From positions 186,001 through 250,000 of the forward strand of contig NZ_CP011371.1 in NCBI RefSeq assembly GCF_001017435.1: a stretch of DNA of 64,000 nt, in the 5' to 3' direction. The translations under genes were made by a program, and so were the position numbers. The stretch is from Caldimonas brevitalea (GTDB taxonomy: Bacteria > Pseudomonadota > Gammaproteobacteria > Burkholderiales > Burkholderiaceae_C). Positions 11,841 through 21,525 of this stretch are shown piece by piece; within the stretch, counting starts at the first letter, position 1; every line of letters starts with the position of its first letter. The notes below the pieces were generated by a model. It was not told the origin of the DNA. It saw only the letters and a list, made by a program, of their open reading frames with translations, and made no database searches.

Positions 11841-12630
11841 CCCCTCGACCTTGAGACTGCAGCGCCACCACGCCCTGTTGACCGGCGCAGGCGGCGGCAT
11901 CGGCCTGGCGGTGGCGGAGGCCTATTTGCGCGAAGGCGCGCGCTGCACGGTGGCCGACCTCGCGGAGACCCCGGGAGCCGCGGTGCTCGACCTGCTGGAG
12001 CGCCATCCACAGCAGCTGCACTACCGGCGCGCCGACGTGACCCGCCGCGATGACATCGAGCAGCTGCTGGTGGCGGCCGAGGCGCGCTTCGGCACCGTCA
12101 CGCTGCTGTTCAACAATGCCGCCGTGTTCGACCTTGCGCCGCTGCTCGACTCGGACGAGGCGATGTACCAGCGCTTGTTCGACGTCAACGTCAAGGGCAT
12201 GTTCTTCACGATGCAGACGATGCTGCGGCGGCTGGTGGCCGCGGGCTTGCCGGGCAGCGTGGTCAACCTGGCGTCCCAGGCCGGCCGGCGCGGCGAGGCG
12301 CTGGTCTCGCACTATTGCGCGACCAAGGCCGCGGTGATCAGCTACACGCAATCGGCAGCACTCGCGATGGCGCCCCACGGCATCCGCGTCAACGCGATCG
12401 CACCCGGCGTGGTGGACACGCCGATGTGGAGCCAGGTCGATGCCTTGTTCGCGCGTCACGAAGGCCTGCAGCCGGGCGAGAAGAAGGCCGCGGTGGGCCG
12501 CGCGGTGCCGTTGGGCCGCATGGGGCGCCCGGACGACATCGCCGGCGCCGCGGTTTTCCTTGCCAGCGACGAGGCCGCCTCCATCACCGCGCAGACGCTC
12601 AACGTCGATGGCGGTAATGTGATGAGTTGA
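11833..12630 (+). CDS. SDR polyol dehydrogenase (sorbitol/L-iditol 2-dehydrogenase-like)
   Basis: A 265-residue classical short-chain dehydrogenase. The NAD-binding TGAGGGIG motif lies near residue 17, NNAA near 94, catalytic Ser in VVNLASQAGRRG, and YxxxK as YCATK; the PGVVDTPMW segment follows. Within this operon it most resembles SmoS-type sorbitol dehydrogenases, oxidising a polyol to fructose or a similar ketose. The start appears to be TTG 11833, inside the end of the preceding gene (TTGACTGA), which suggests translational coupling. An alternative TTG lies 18 bases downstream. Substrate assignment is inference. Confidence 0.75.
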   Translation: MTDPSTLRLQRHHALLTGAGGGIGLAVAEAYLREGARCTVADLAETPGAAVLDLLERHPQQLHYRRADVTRRDDIEQLLVAAEARFGTVTLLFNNAAVFDLAPLLDSDEAMYQRLFDVNVKGMFFTMQTMLRRLVAAGLPGSVVNLASQAGRRGEALVSHYCATKAAVISYTQSAALAMAPHGIRVNAIAPGVVDTPMWSQVDALFARHEGLQPGEKKAAVGRAVPLGRMGRPDDIAGAAVFLASDEAASITAQTLNVDGGNVMS

Positions 12631-12660
12631 GACAACAGCAGAACCTGTATTCGATGTACT

Positions 12661-12681
12661 CGGCCGCCGAGCTGGCGGCCG
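12661..12681. repeat. Perfect hairpin between the SDR and AraC genes
   Basis: CGGCCGCC and GGCGGCCG form an 8 bp perfect stem around a 5-base loop. It lies 18 bases before the AraC-type start codon. No T-run follows, so it could be a Rho-type stop, an attenuator or an operator. A GAAGGA ribosome-binding site follows it directly. Confidence 0.5.
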
Positions 12682-12699
12682 TTGAAGGACAAGCCCGCC

Positions 12700-13623
12700 A
12701 TGGCCCTCGCCCGCCCCCGCACCCCTGAGCTGGAACACGAGTGTGTCCGTTCGCCCACGCTGGGCTACGAGCCGCAGGGCAGCTACGGCTGCGTGCGCTA
12801 CCTCGAGCACGGCTACCCCAACCCGCTGGTGCGCTGGCACTACCACGAGGAGTACGAGCTGCACCTGATCGTCGCCACCCGGGGCAAGGTGTTCGTCGGT
12901 GACTACATCGGCCAGTTCGAGCCCGGCCATCTGGTGCTGACCGGCCCCCGGTTGCCGCACAACTGGATCTCTACCGACACGCCGCCCGAAGGCGTGCCGC
13001 TGCGCGACATGGTGCTGCAGTTCCCCGACACGCCGCTGCGCGAGGCGGCCGAGGGTATCGCCGAGCTGCGCGAGGCCTTGCCGCTGCTGGAGCGGGCGCG
13101 CCACGGCATCGAGTTCTTCGGCATCAGTGAACGGGCGCGGATGCACTACGAGCGCATCCAGCACACCCAGGGGCTGCGACGGTTCGCCGAATTCGTCGAG
13201 CTGCTGGGCGAGCTGGCCGCCTGCGTGGACTACCGCTTGCTGTCGACGGTGCAGCTGCAGAGCTACGACGACGACGTGGCACTGGCGCGCATCAGCGGCA
13301 TCGTCGACTACATCACCGAGCACAGCGCGGCGCAGTTCTCGATGGCGGAGCTGGGGCGCCGTGCGGGCATGACCGAGAGCCAGTTCTCGCGCTATTTCCG
13401 CAAGGCGACCGGCAACACGTTCACCGACTTCGTCAACCGGCTGCGCATCAACCGCGCGTGCCAGCTGTTGATGGAATCAGACCGCTACATCACCAACATC
13501 TGCTATGACGTCGGGTTCAACAACGTGGCCAACTTCAACCGGCGCTTTCTGCAGATCAAGGGGATGACGCCGAAAGAGTTTCGGCGCCAGGCGGAGGCAA
13601 GGTTCGGGGCGTCGCGGGGCTGA
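12700..13623 (+). CDS. AraC-family transcriptional regulator
   Basis: A 307-residue regulator with an N-terminal cupin-like sensor (VRWHYHEEYELHLIVATRGKV near residues 36-56) and a C-terminal double helix-turn-helix. The second motif is complete: ITNICYDVGFNNVANFNRRFLQIKGMTPKEFRR. The first covers FSMAELGRRAGMTESQFSRYFRKATG. Its position at the end of the polyol operon suggests that it controls that operon in response to a sugar alcohol. I chose ATG 12700, which has GAAGGA 9 bases upstream; an in-frame TTG at 12682 lies within the hairpin region. Confidence 0.87.
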   Translation: MALARPRTPELEHECVRSPTLGYEPQGSYGCVRYLEHGYPNPLVRWHYHEEYELHLIVATRGKVFVGDYIGQFEPGHLVLTGPRLPHNWISTDTPPEGVPLRDMVLQFPDTPLREAAEGIAELREALPLLERARHGIEFFGISERARMHYERIQHTQGLRRFAEFVELLGELAACVDYRLLSTVQLQSYDDDVALARISGIVDYITEHSAAQFSMAELGRRAGMTESQFSRYFRKATGNTFTDFVNRLRINRACQLLMESDRYITNICYDVGFNNVANFNRRFLQIKGMTPKEFRRQAEARFGASRG

Positions 13624-13695
13624 GGGGTTGCGGGGATGCAAGGTCGGGTCAGCGCCTGCCACCGAGGCCCCCGGCCCTGAACCGCAAGGCGTGGG

Positions 13696-14139
13696 TCACA
13701 GCGAACAGTCGCACGCCCCGACGTCTGCACATGAGCTGGCGGCATCACAGGCGCCGCTCGGGTCGGGCAGATCGCAGCTCCCGCAGTCCCCGCAGTCCCG
13801 GCTGTCTCGCTGTCGTGCGTGCTGCCTTTGTTGTGAACGCTGCGTGCGCTCGCCTTTTGCCTTGGTGGGACGACGGAAAGCCGATGCGTTGGCAGCGGCC
13901 GCCCGGATCAGATGACATGCCCTGCGGCAGCGCTCGAACTGCCGGGGCATGGCCGCGAACAGTGCCGTGAGGCCGAGGCGGCGCACGATCTTCCTGGCGT
14001 ACTGCGAACAGGAGGCGCCGCCACTGTGGACACGATGGGCGCAGCGGAACCCCTTGTAGGGCGACACGTACCGTTGATAAAGGCCGATGGCGGAATCCGC
14101 GATGGCATCGAGGGCGGTGCTTCTTGACAGCGAGATCAC
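13696..14139 (-). CDS. YidD-like protein with a Cys-rich tail
   Basis: A 147-residue protein whose N-terminal half matches the YidD membrane-protein-insertion efficiency factor family. It reads IGLYQRYVSPYKGFRCAHRV and then ASCSQYARKIVRRLGL, corresponding to the family's LYQRYISP...CR...CSQYA motif. YidD proteins are normally about 70-90 residues and lie between rnpA and yidC. This one is not in that context and carries an extra tail with many Cys pairs (DCGDCGSCDLPD, CDAASSCADVGACDC). It is probably a paralog with a separate role, perhaps metal or disulfide linked. It is convergent with the AraC gene. Confidence 0.7.
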   Translation of the reverse strand: MISLSRSTALDAIADSAIGLYQRYVSPYKGFRCAHRVHSGGASCSQYARKIVRRLGLTALFAAMPRQFERCRRACHLIRAAAANASAFRRPTKAKGERTQRSQQRQHARQRDSRDCGDCGSCDLPDPSGACDAASSCADVGACDCSL

Positions 14140-14384
14140 AGCAAGCGAGGGAGCGGTAACAGAGTTGCAGTGTGCCTCATTTTCATGGCGTTGCGAGCCG
14201 CCTTAAGCACCCCTCCGGGGAGCCTGCCACGCCTAGTACAACGGAACATCAAGCGGCGCTTTTCGGAAATCCAGGGTATGACACATGAAGTGTGCATACA
14301 CTGATGGACCATTCCACATCGTTGTGAACCTTGCGGCGTAGACGCCGCTCCCCGTCTTCCGCGTCTGACGTAAGGATCTCCATC

Positions 14385-14654
14385 ATGGGCACCGCTGCCA
14401 CCACGATCAAAGTCCGTGCTTCTGTCGAAGAGCGAGAACTGGTGGACCGAGCGGCCACAGCTCAAGGCAAAACGCGCACCGACTTCATTCTCCAAGCCTC
14501 CGTCGAGGCTGCCGGGCGGGTACTGTTAGACCGGGTGTTCTCCGAGATCGATGAAGAGCGCATCAAAGCTTTGGATACGGTCATGAGCCAACCCGTCGGG
14601 AACAACGAAGCGGTTCGGCGACTGCTGGTCAAGAATTCTCCATGGGATCGGTAA
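14385..14654 (+). CDS. DUF1778 (TacA-type) antitoxin, orphan
   Basis: An 89-residue DUF1778 protein. The N-terminal ribbon-helix-helix reads TIKVRASVEERELVDRAATA and continues GKTRTDFILQASVEAA. The C-terminal toxin-binding tail includes VFSEIDEERIKALDTVMSQP. TacA antitoxins normally precede and overlap a GNAT acetyltransferase toxin (TacT). Here only about 115 bases separate it from the convergent recQ gene, so no room remains for one. In those bases one frame (KEQRASRALLDACQARELGM) stays open briefly without a recognisable domain. The start has a TAAGGA site upstream. Solitary antitoxins can be decayed modules or anti-addiction elements. Confidence 0.82.
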   Translation: MGTAATTIKVRASVEERELVDRAATAQGKTRTDFILQASVEAAGRVLLDRVFSEIDEERIKALDTVMSQPVGNNEAVRRLLVKNSPWDR

Positions 14655-14769
14655 GGAGCAGCGGGCTTCCCGCGCCCTGCTAGATGCCTGCCAAGCACGA
14701 GAGCTCGGTATGTTCCTGCCAGAACGAGACGCTGGGCCATTAGCTCCAAAAAGGGCGCGCTGGCCGATC

Positions 14770-16680
<1,911 letters not shown>

Positions 16681-16805
16681 GGAGGGCAGGCGGCGCGCAG
16701 GCGCGAAGCCCGCATCCTAACGTCCCCGGCGGCCCGGCACGCTCCGACCGGCCGACGAGCAGGGTTGGTTCGCTGGGTGACAATAGCCGTTTGACCGACG
16801 CCGAG

Positions 16806-18011
16806 ATGAGTGAGCCGTCCCCTTTGCGCATGACACCCGACGAACGCCGAGCCAGCGGCTGGCTCGCGGCCCTGTTTGCCTTGCGCATGTTGGGACTGTT
16901 CTTGATCCTGCCGGTGTTCTCGCTGCACGCCCGCACGCTGGCGGGCGGCGAGCAGCTGGGGCTGGTGGGGTTGGCGATCGGCATCTACGGCCTCACCCAG
17001 GCGGTGTTGCAACTGCCCTACGGCTGGGCCTCCGACCGTTACGGGCGCAAACGGGTGATCGCCATCGGCCTGCTGGTGTTCGCAGCCGGCTCGTTTGTCG
17101 CAGCGGCGGCCGACAGCCTGATCGGCGTCGTGCTGGGCCGGGCCTTGCAAGGCGCCGGGGCGATCTCGGCCGCGATCACCGCGCTGATCGCCGACAGCAC
17201 GCGCGACGAGGTGCGCACCAAGGCAATGGCGATGGTCGGCGGCTCGATCGGCCTGAGCTTCGCACTGTCGCTGGCGCTCGCGCCGACGCTGTACGGTTGG
17301 GTGGGCATGGGCGGCCTGTTCTCATTCACAGGCGCGCTGGCGCTGGGCGGCTGTTGGGTGGTGTGGAAGCTGGTGCCCACCGTGCCCCGGCATCCTGCCG
17401 GCGCCGCCCGCGCCTCGTGGCGCGACGTGCTGCTGCACCCCGAGCTGATGCGCCTGAGCCTGGGTGTGTTCCTGTTGCATGCCGTGCAGATGGCGATGTT
17501 CGTCGTGGTGCCGATCGCGCTGGTCGACCACGCCGGCGTGCCGCTCAGCCAGCATGGTTGGCTCTATATCGGCGTGGTGGTGCTGTCGTTTGCCGTGATG
17601 CTGCCGGCGATGTTGTGGAGCGAACGGCGCCAGCGCCTGCGCCCCGTGTTCCTCGGCGCCGTCGCGTTGCTGGCGGTCAGCGAAGCTGCGCTGGCCTGGT
17701 ATTGGCGCTCGCCGGCTGGCCTGATCGCGCTGCTGGTGGCGTTTTTCGTCAGTTTCAATTTGCTCGAGGCCAACATGCCGTCGCTGGTGTCGCGCGTCGC
17801 GCCGCCCGCGGCGAAGGGGCTGGCGCTGGGCGTGTTCAACACCTGCCAGTCCCTGGGCCTGTTCGCCGGCGGTTTGCTGGGCGGGCGGGTGGCGGGCGTT
17901 TGGGGCTCGGCCGCGGTGTTCCAGGTGTGTGCCGCGCTGGCGCTGCTGTGGCTGGTGGTGGCTTGGCCGATGCGACCGCCGGCACGCCAGCGTGCCAAGG
18001 CCCAAGCGTAG
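16806..18011 (+). CDS. MFS transporter
   Basis: A 401-residue major facilitator with about 12 membrane segments. The MFS loop 2-3 signature is seen as GWASDRYGRKRVIAIGL, with a drug:H+ antiporter-like GRALQGAGAISAAITALIAD in segment 5. Substrate is unknown; the family includes YajR-like exporters. I chose ATG 16806, which gives the normal short N-terminus MSEPSPLRMTPDERRASG. It lies 115 bp upstream of ssb, a pairing common in Burkholderiales. Confidence 0.87.
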   Translation: MSEPSPLRMTPDERRASGWLAALFALRMLGLFLILPVFSLHARTLAGGEQLGLVGLAIGIYGLTQAVLQLPYGWASDRYGRKRVIAIGLLVFAAGSFVAAAADSLIGVVLGRALQGAGAISAAITALIADSTRDEVRTKAMAMVGGSIGLSFALSLALAPTLYGWVGMGGLFSFTGALALGGCWVVWKLVPTVPRHPAGAARASWRDVLLHPELMRLSLGVFLLHAVQMAMFVVVPIALVDHAGVPLSQHGWLYIGVVVLSFAVMLPAMLWSERRQRLRPVFLGAVALLAVSEAALAWYWRSPAGLIALLVAFFVSFNLLEANMPSLVSRVAPPAAKGLALGVFNTCQSLGLFAGGLLGGRVAGVWGSAAVFQVCAALALLWLVVAWPMRPPARQRAKAQA

Positions 18012-18126
18012 CGAGTGCTCACGACCAGGCGCCCCGGACCGGGCTGTGGCCACCCTGTCAGTGTGCAGCCGGGGGCATCGGAGATAATGGCCGATCCGCT
18101 GAACGAACCATCCTAGGAGCCGAGCC

Positions 18127-18645
18127 ATGGCCTCTGTCAACAAAGTCATCCTGATCGGCAATTGCGGCCGTGACCCCGAAGTGCGCTACACCCCGACCGG
18201 CACGGCCATCTGCAACGTCTCGGTCGCCACCTCGAGCCGTCGCAAGGACCGTTCGTCGGGTGAAAGCATCGAAGACACGCAATGGCACCGCGTGACCTTC
18301 TATGAACGCCTGGCCGAAATCGCCGGTGAGTACCTGAAGAAGGGTCGCCCGGTCTACATCGAAGGCCGTTTGAAGTACGGCAAGTACACCGACAAGGACG
18401 GCATCGAACGCAACACCGTCGACATCATCGCCGAGCAGATGCAATTGCTGGGCGGCCGCGAAGGCATGGGCGGCGGCGACGACATGGGGGGCGGTGGTGG
18501 CGGTTATTCGCGCGACCGCGAGGAAGGCGGCGGAGGCGGCCGCAGCGAGCGCTCGGCGCCGGCACCGCGTTCGGCCCCCGCGCCGCGTCCTGCGCCCAAG
18601 GCCGCGACCGGCTTCGACGACATGGACGACGATATTCCGTTCTAA
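18127..18645 (+). CDS. ssb: Single-stranded DNA-binding protein
   Basis: A 172-residue SSB that coats single-stranded DNA in replication, repair and recombination. The OB fold occupies about residues 1-110 ([21 protein letters not shown], then [20 protein letters not shown]). It is followed by a Gly/Arg/Pro-rich linker and the conserved acidic tip DMDDDIPF that recruits partner proteins, including RecQ in E. coli. It has a strong AGGAG site and a terminator just downstream. Confidence 0.97.
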   Translation: MASVNKVILIGNCGRDPEVRYTPTGTAICNVSVATSSRRKDRSSGESIEDTQWHRVTFYERLAEIAGEYLKKGRPVYIEGRLKYGKYTDKDGIERNTVDIIAEQMQLLGGREGMGGGDDMGGGGGGYSRDREEGGGGGRSERSAPAPRSAPAPRPAPKAATGFDDMDDDIPF

Positions 18646-18670
18646 ACCCTGCTTCGTCGCTCGTGAACAA

Positions 18671-18708
18671 ATGGCCCTGGCGCCCTGCGCTGAGGGCCAT
18701 TTTCTTTA
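18671..18708 (+). terminator. Rho-independent terminator after ssb
   Basis: ATGGCCCT (18671-18678) and AGGGCCAT (18693-18700) form an 8 bp stem, followed directly by TTTCTTTATTT. It lies 25 bases after the ssb stop. Confidence 0.8.
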
Positions 18709-19162
18709 TTTGGAGCGCTCAAACCGGTCCCGAGGTCGGCTCCCCCTCCGCCCCATCACCTTTCGTTCGCAGGTGAGCTTTTTTCACCGTCGTGCAAGAG
18801 TTTCGGCAAGCAGGTCGGGAGCATCTGCATTGGACGAATGCGATGAGCGCCGACCCACGGCTGGCCGGGAAGCGCGCGACGGGTTCGTTCATCGCGTCTG
18901 CCTGCCTGGGCGCCGTCGGTGCCGTGCGCGTCCCGCCAGCGAACCGAGCGACGACAGCGGACGGCCAAACGTTCGTGTTCCACGGCGTCCATCGATTTAT
19001 CGAGCTTGAGCCCCATGCAATGGCGGCTACGCTGGTACTTGCATCTCGCGACGCTTGTCGGCCTTGGCCTCCCCGCCCCACAGAGGCACACCAGGCAGTG
19101 CCAGGCGAGCCAGGACAGCGAGGCTCGGAGTGATTGGAATCTTGAGCACGAAAGGCCCGAAC
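18709..19162. other. Intergenic stretch with no supported gene
   Basis: Frames open on both strands for over 100 codons here, for example plus-strand 18792-19133 and minus-strand 18719-19081. I see no ribosome-binding site at a suitable distance, no domain motif and no membrane or signal pattern that would favour one strand. It may hold a decayed gene; I assign none. Confidence 0.35.
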
Positions 19163-19753
19163 ATGCCCGCCCTCATCTCGAGACCGCGTCGACGTGGCGT
19201 TGCCGAAACATCACAAGAGACCGCTGGCTGCCGTCAGCGCCGCGACGCTGCCCTCCGTCGTCTGCGGCCGGGCAAGTCGCTGGAGAACCTCCGAAGAGCC
19301 GTGGCATGGTTACCGCTGGTGATCCTCATGCCGGCCTGCGGACCTGACCTGAGCAAGGTCGGGCAGGACAAGGCGTCGGACCCGGTGACAATCAAGGCGC
19401 TTTCCACTCTCACTGACAGGAAGTGGCGCTTGGAGCGATTCCAGGCAGGCGACGGCACGACCCTCGCTTCCACGGATACCCTCATCTACACCGTTCGCTT
19501 CGCGCCCGAGGGGCGCTATGTCGTGCGCTTCGACTGCAACCAGGGAACTGGGACCTGGAAGTCGCCACGCCCGAACGCCCTGCAGTTTGAAGAATTCATC
19601 CTCACGTCCGCACTGTGCAAGGAGCCGGGTCTGCACGACCGGTTGGTGCGGGACTGGTCGCTGATTCGGTCATTCCGCGTCGATGGCGACCACCTGTTGT
19701 TGTCGCTCGACGCCGACGCAGGCGTCTACGAATTCCGCGAAGAGCCCCGTTGA
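19163..19753 (+). CDS. META-domain protein, probable lipoprotein
   Basis: A protein of up to 196 residues with a META (HslJ-like) domain in its C-terminal two thirds. WRLERFQAGDGTT, YVVRFDCNQGTGTW and FILTSALCKEPGLHDRLV match the family's WxL, CNxxxG and TxxxC elements. META domains occur in small envelope proteins linked to stress or drug tolerance. A hydrophobic stretch AWLPLVILMPAC gives a plausible lipobox. From ATG 19163 (GAAAGG 7 bases upstream) this stretch sits unusually deep, at about residues 47-58. GTG 19301 would give a compact lipoprotein signal but has a weaker site. The start is uncertain. Confidence 0.65.
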   Translation: MPALISRPRRRGVAETSQETAGCRQRRDAALRRLRPGKSLENLRRAVAWLPLVILMPACGPDLSKVGQDKASDPVTIKALSTLTDRKWRLERFQAGDGTTLASTDTLIYTVRFAPEGRYVVRFDCNQGTGTWKSPRPNALQFEEFILTSALCKEPGLHDRLVRDWSLIRSFRVDGDHLLLSLDADAGVYEFREEPR

Positions 19754-19783
19754 GCGTGGCGCTTCCGGCCGTGCATCTTCACC

Positions 19784-20473
19784 TCACACCTTCACTCGCC
19801 CCAACACCGCCGTGACGATCCGGTCGCACCGGGCTCCGGCGAAACTGAACACGTCCTGCTCGGCCAGATCGATCTCCTGCGCCAGCGCCTCGCGCAACAG
19901 ACTGCGGGCACGGAAGTAGCGCGAGCGCACCGTGGCCTCCGGGATGTCGAGTGCCTGAGCCGTCTCCTCGACGCTCATCTCCTCCACGCCCCGCAGCATG
20001 AAGACGGTGCGAAAGGCCTGGGGCAGTTCGTCGAGCTTGCGCTCGAGCAGCGCCCGAAGCTCCGCCCGGGCAAGGGCTTCGTTCGGTAGCTCGGTGGACG
20101 TTCGGCTCACGAGATGCGGCTCGACTTCAGGTTCCCCGTCGCTGCTGACGATGTGCACGATCTGGTCGCGCCTCGATTGTTTCCTCAGCCGCCCGAGACA
20201 CTCGTTGAGCACCAGACGTGACAACCAGGTGGACACCGAAGACTGCCCACGGAAGGCCGCGATCGAGCGGTACGCCGAAAGGTAGGCCTCCTGCAGCGCG
20301 TCTTCGGCTTCGGCAGCGTCGTGCAAGGTGGCGCGCGCCAGCCGGTACAGGCGCCGGTTGTGGCGGCGCATCAGCTGCTCGAAGGCTATGCAGTCGCCGT
20401 GGGCCACGCGCTGTGCCAGTGCGTGGTCGTCATCCGGAAGGGGGGCTGACGTTGGCTGGGCAGGAACTCGCAC
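19784..20473 (-). CDS. ECF-type RNA polymerase sigma factor
   Basis: A 229-residue extracytoplasmic-function sigma factor. Region 2 covers AFEQLMRRHNRRLYRLARATL and AEDALQEAYLSAYRSIAAFR with the typical W in STWLSRLVLNECLGRLR. Region 4 is LPQAFRTVFMLRGVEEMSVEETAQALDIPEATVRSRYFRARSLL. It is the third gene of a probable operon (DUF4142, cupredoxin, sigma), 6 bp after the cupredoxin stop. An ECF-like promoter upstream of the first gene suggests autoregulation. No anti-sigma gene is visible nearby, which is uncommon for this class. Confidence 0.9.
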   Translation of the reverse strand: MRVPAQPTSAPLPDDDHALAQRVAHGDCIAFEQLMRRHNRRLYRLARATLHDAAEAEDALQEAYLSAYRSIAAFRGQSSVSTWLSRLVLNECLGRLRKQSRRDQIVHIVSSDGEPEVEPHLVSRTSTELPNEALARAELRALLERKLDELPQAFRTVFMLRGVEEMSVEETAQALDIPEATVRSRYFRARSLLREALAQEIDLAEQDVFSFAGARCDRIVTAVLGRVKV

Positions 20474-20479
20474 GTGTTG

Positions 20480-20818
20480 TTACTCCACGATCAGCTTGGC
20501 TTTCATGGTGGGGTGCAGGGTGCACACGTAGTCGTAGCTTCCCCGCTTCGGCGTGGTGGCCCAGGACTGTCCCGGCGCGACGGAGCCGGAGTCGAACCCT
20601 TTCGGCACGGTCGCAGTATGAGGGACGACGTCCTTGTTGACCCACACCACCTTGTCGCCTTGCTTCACCGTCACGCTGGGCGGCGAGAACTGCATGCCCT
20701 CCATCGTGACGGTGTGCGTCGCGCCGAAAGCGGTCGCCGCGATGGACAGGCCCGCCGTGACCAAGGCGCGCCCGCCCCAGTGGCGGGCGCGCGATTTCTG
20801 AAGAGCCGCCTCAACCAC
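20480..20818 (-). CDS. Secreted cupredoxin (plastocyanin-like)
   Basis: A periplasmic blue-copper-like protein of about 112 residues. The signal peptide contains ALVTAGLSIAATAFGA. The cupredoxin domain has VTMEGMQFSPPSVTVKQGDKVVWVN, and the four copper ligands are visible: His in VVPHTATV and Cys, His and Met in YVCTLHPTMKAKL. It probably carries electrons or buffers copper. I prefer GTG 20818, which overlaps the DUF4142 stop (GTGGTTGA) and has GGGGAAGA just upstream. ATG 20854 would add 12 residues and lengthen the overlap. Confidence 0.8.
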   Translation of the reverse strand: MVEAALQKSRARHWGGRALVTAGLSIAATAFGATHTVTMEGMQFSPPSVTVKQGDKVVWVNKDVVPHTATVPKGFDSGSVAPGQSWATTPKRGSYDYVCTLHPTMKAKLIVE

Positions 20819-21347
20819 CGCTCTTCCCCAGCTGGGCTTGCAATTGCTTTGCATGTTCCAGATGGTGCACGAAGGCCGGGCGCACCTTGACCAGCAGCGC
20901 CTTCAGCTCCTCGTTCTGCGCGCTGGGGATCAGCGCCGTGTCCACCGCCTCCAGCACCGACTGGTGATACGCGACCTCATGGTCCACATAGGCCTTGTCG
21001 AACCGTGCGCCTTCGAGCTTGCGCAGCTTGGCCAGGTTCTCGTCGCCGCCCTTCTTCAGGCCCTGCGCCGTTGTGTTGTCCTCGGGCGTGACCTTGAGCT
21101 TCTGCACCAGGTCGGTTGCCGCCTTGTTCACGCCGGTGTGGTCGGTGACCATCAGCTTCGCAAAGTCCTTCACTTCCTTCGAGCGGCTCTTTCCCTCGGC
21201 GAGTTTGCCCGCATCGATGTCGACCTGGTTGGCGGTCACCACGATCGCGGCGATCTGCGCGTCGTTGAAAGCGGCACTTTGAGCCTGGGCGCCCAGTGCC
21301 AACGAGGCGGCCACTGCCAGACCGGCGAGCTTGAATAGAGAGGTCAT
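20811..21347 (-). CDS. DUF4142 periplasmic protein
   Basis: A 178-residue secreted protein with a clear signal peptide (LAGLAVAASLALGAQAQ) and an all-helical DUF4142 domain: FNDAQIAAIVVTANQVDIDAGKLAEGKS, FAKLMVTDHTGVNKAATDL and FDKAYVDHEVAYHQSVLEAVDTALIP. The DUF4142 fold is a ferritin-like four-helix bundle, and the conserved His residues (TDHTG, DHEVAYH, FVHHLEHA) could bind metal. It is the first gene of the ECF operon, has an ECF-type promoter upstream and is coupled to the cupredoxin. The function of DUF4142 is not settled. Confidence 0.87.
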   Translation of the reverse strand: MTSLFKLAGLAVAASLALGAQAQSAAFNDAQIAAIVVTANQVDIDAGKLAEGKSRSKEVKDFAKLMVTDHTGVNKAATDLVQKLKVTPEDNTTAQGLKKGGDENLAKLRKLEGARFDKAYVDHEVAYHQSVLEAVDTALIPSAQNEELKALLVKVRPAFVHHLEHAKQLQAQLGKSGG

Positions 21348-21420
21348 CTTTGTCTGCTCCTGTTATGCGCGTCCGACCAGCGGCGGCGCAACATGCGCCG
21401 TCGTCCTGATCTTGCGGGGA

Positions 21421-21448
21421 TAGACGTCGCCAGGTGCGTTTGCGTTCC
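21421..21448 (-). promoter_or_regulatory. Candidate ECF sigma promoter
   Basis: On the minus strand, GGAAC and CGTCTA are separated by 17 bases, about 70 bases upstream of the DUF4142 start. This matches the general RpoE/ECF pattern (GGAAC in the -35, GTC/CGTCT in the -10). As the operon encodes an ECF sigma factor, this is a likely autoregulated promoter. Confidence 0.55.
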
Positions 21449-21525
21449 CACGTATCTCGTCACGTGTCGGGCACCTGGTTTGCAGCGCGGCGGTCGGCTC
21501 TACGACAAAGAAAGGAGAAGCCATC

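Noticed and set aside
18719..19133. Overlapping open frames of over 100 codons on both strands after ssb
   Set aside because: There is no ribosome-binding site, domain or strand preference; they cannot be told from chance frames.
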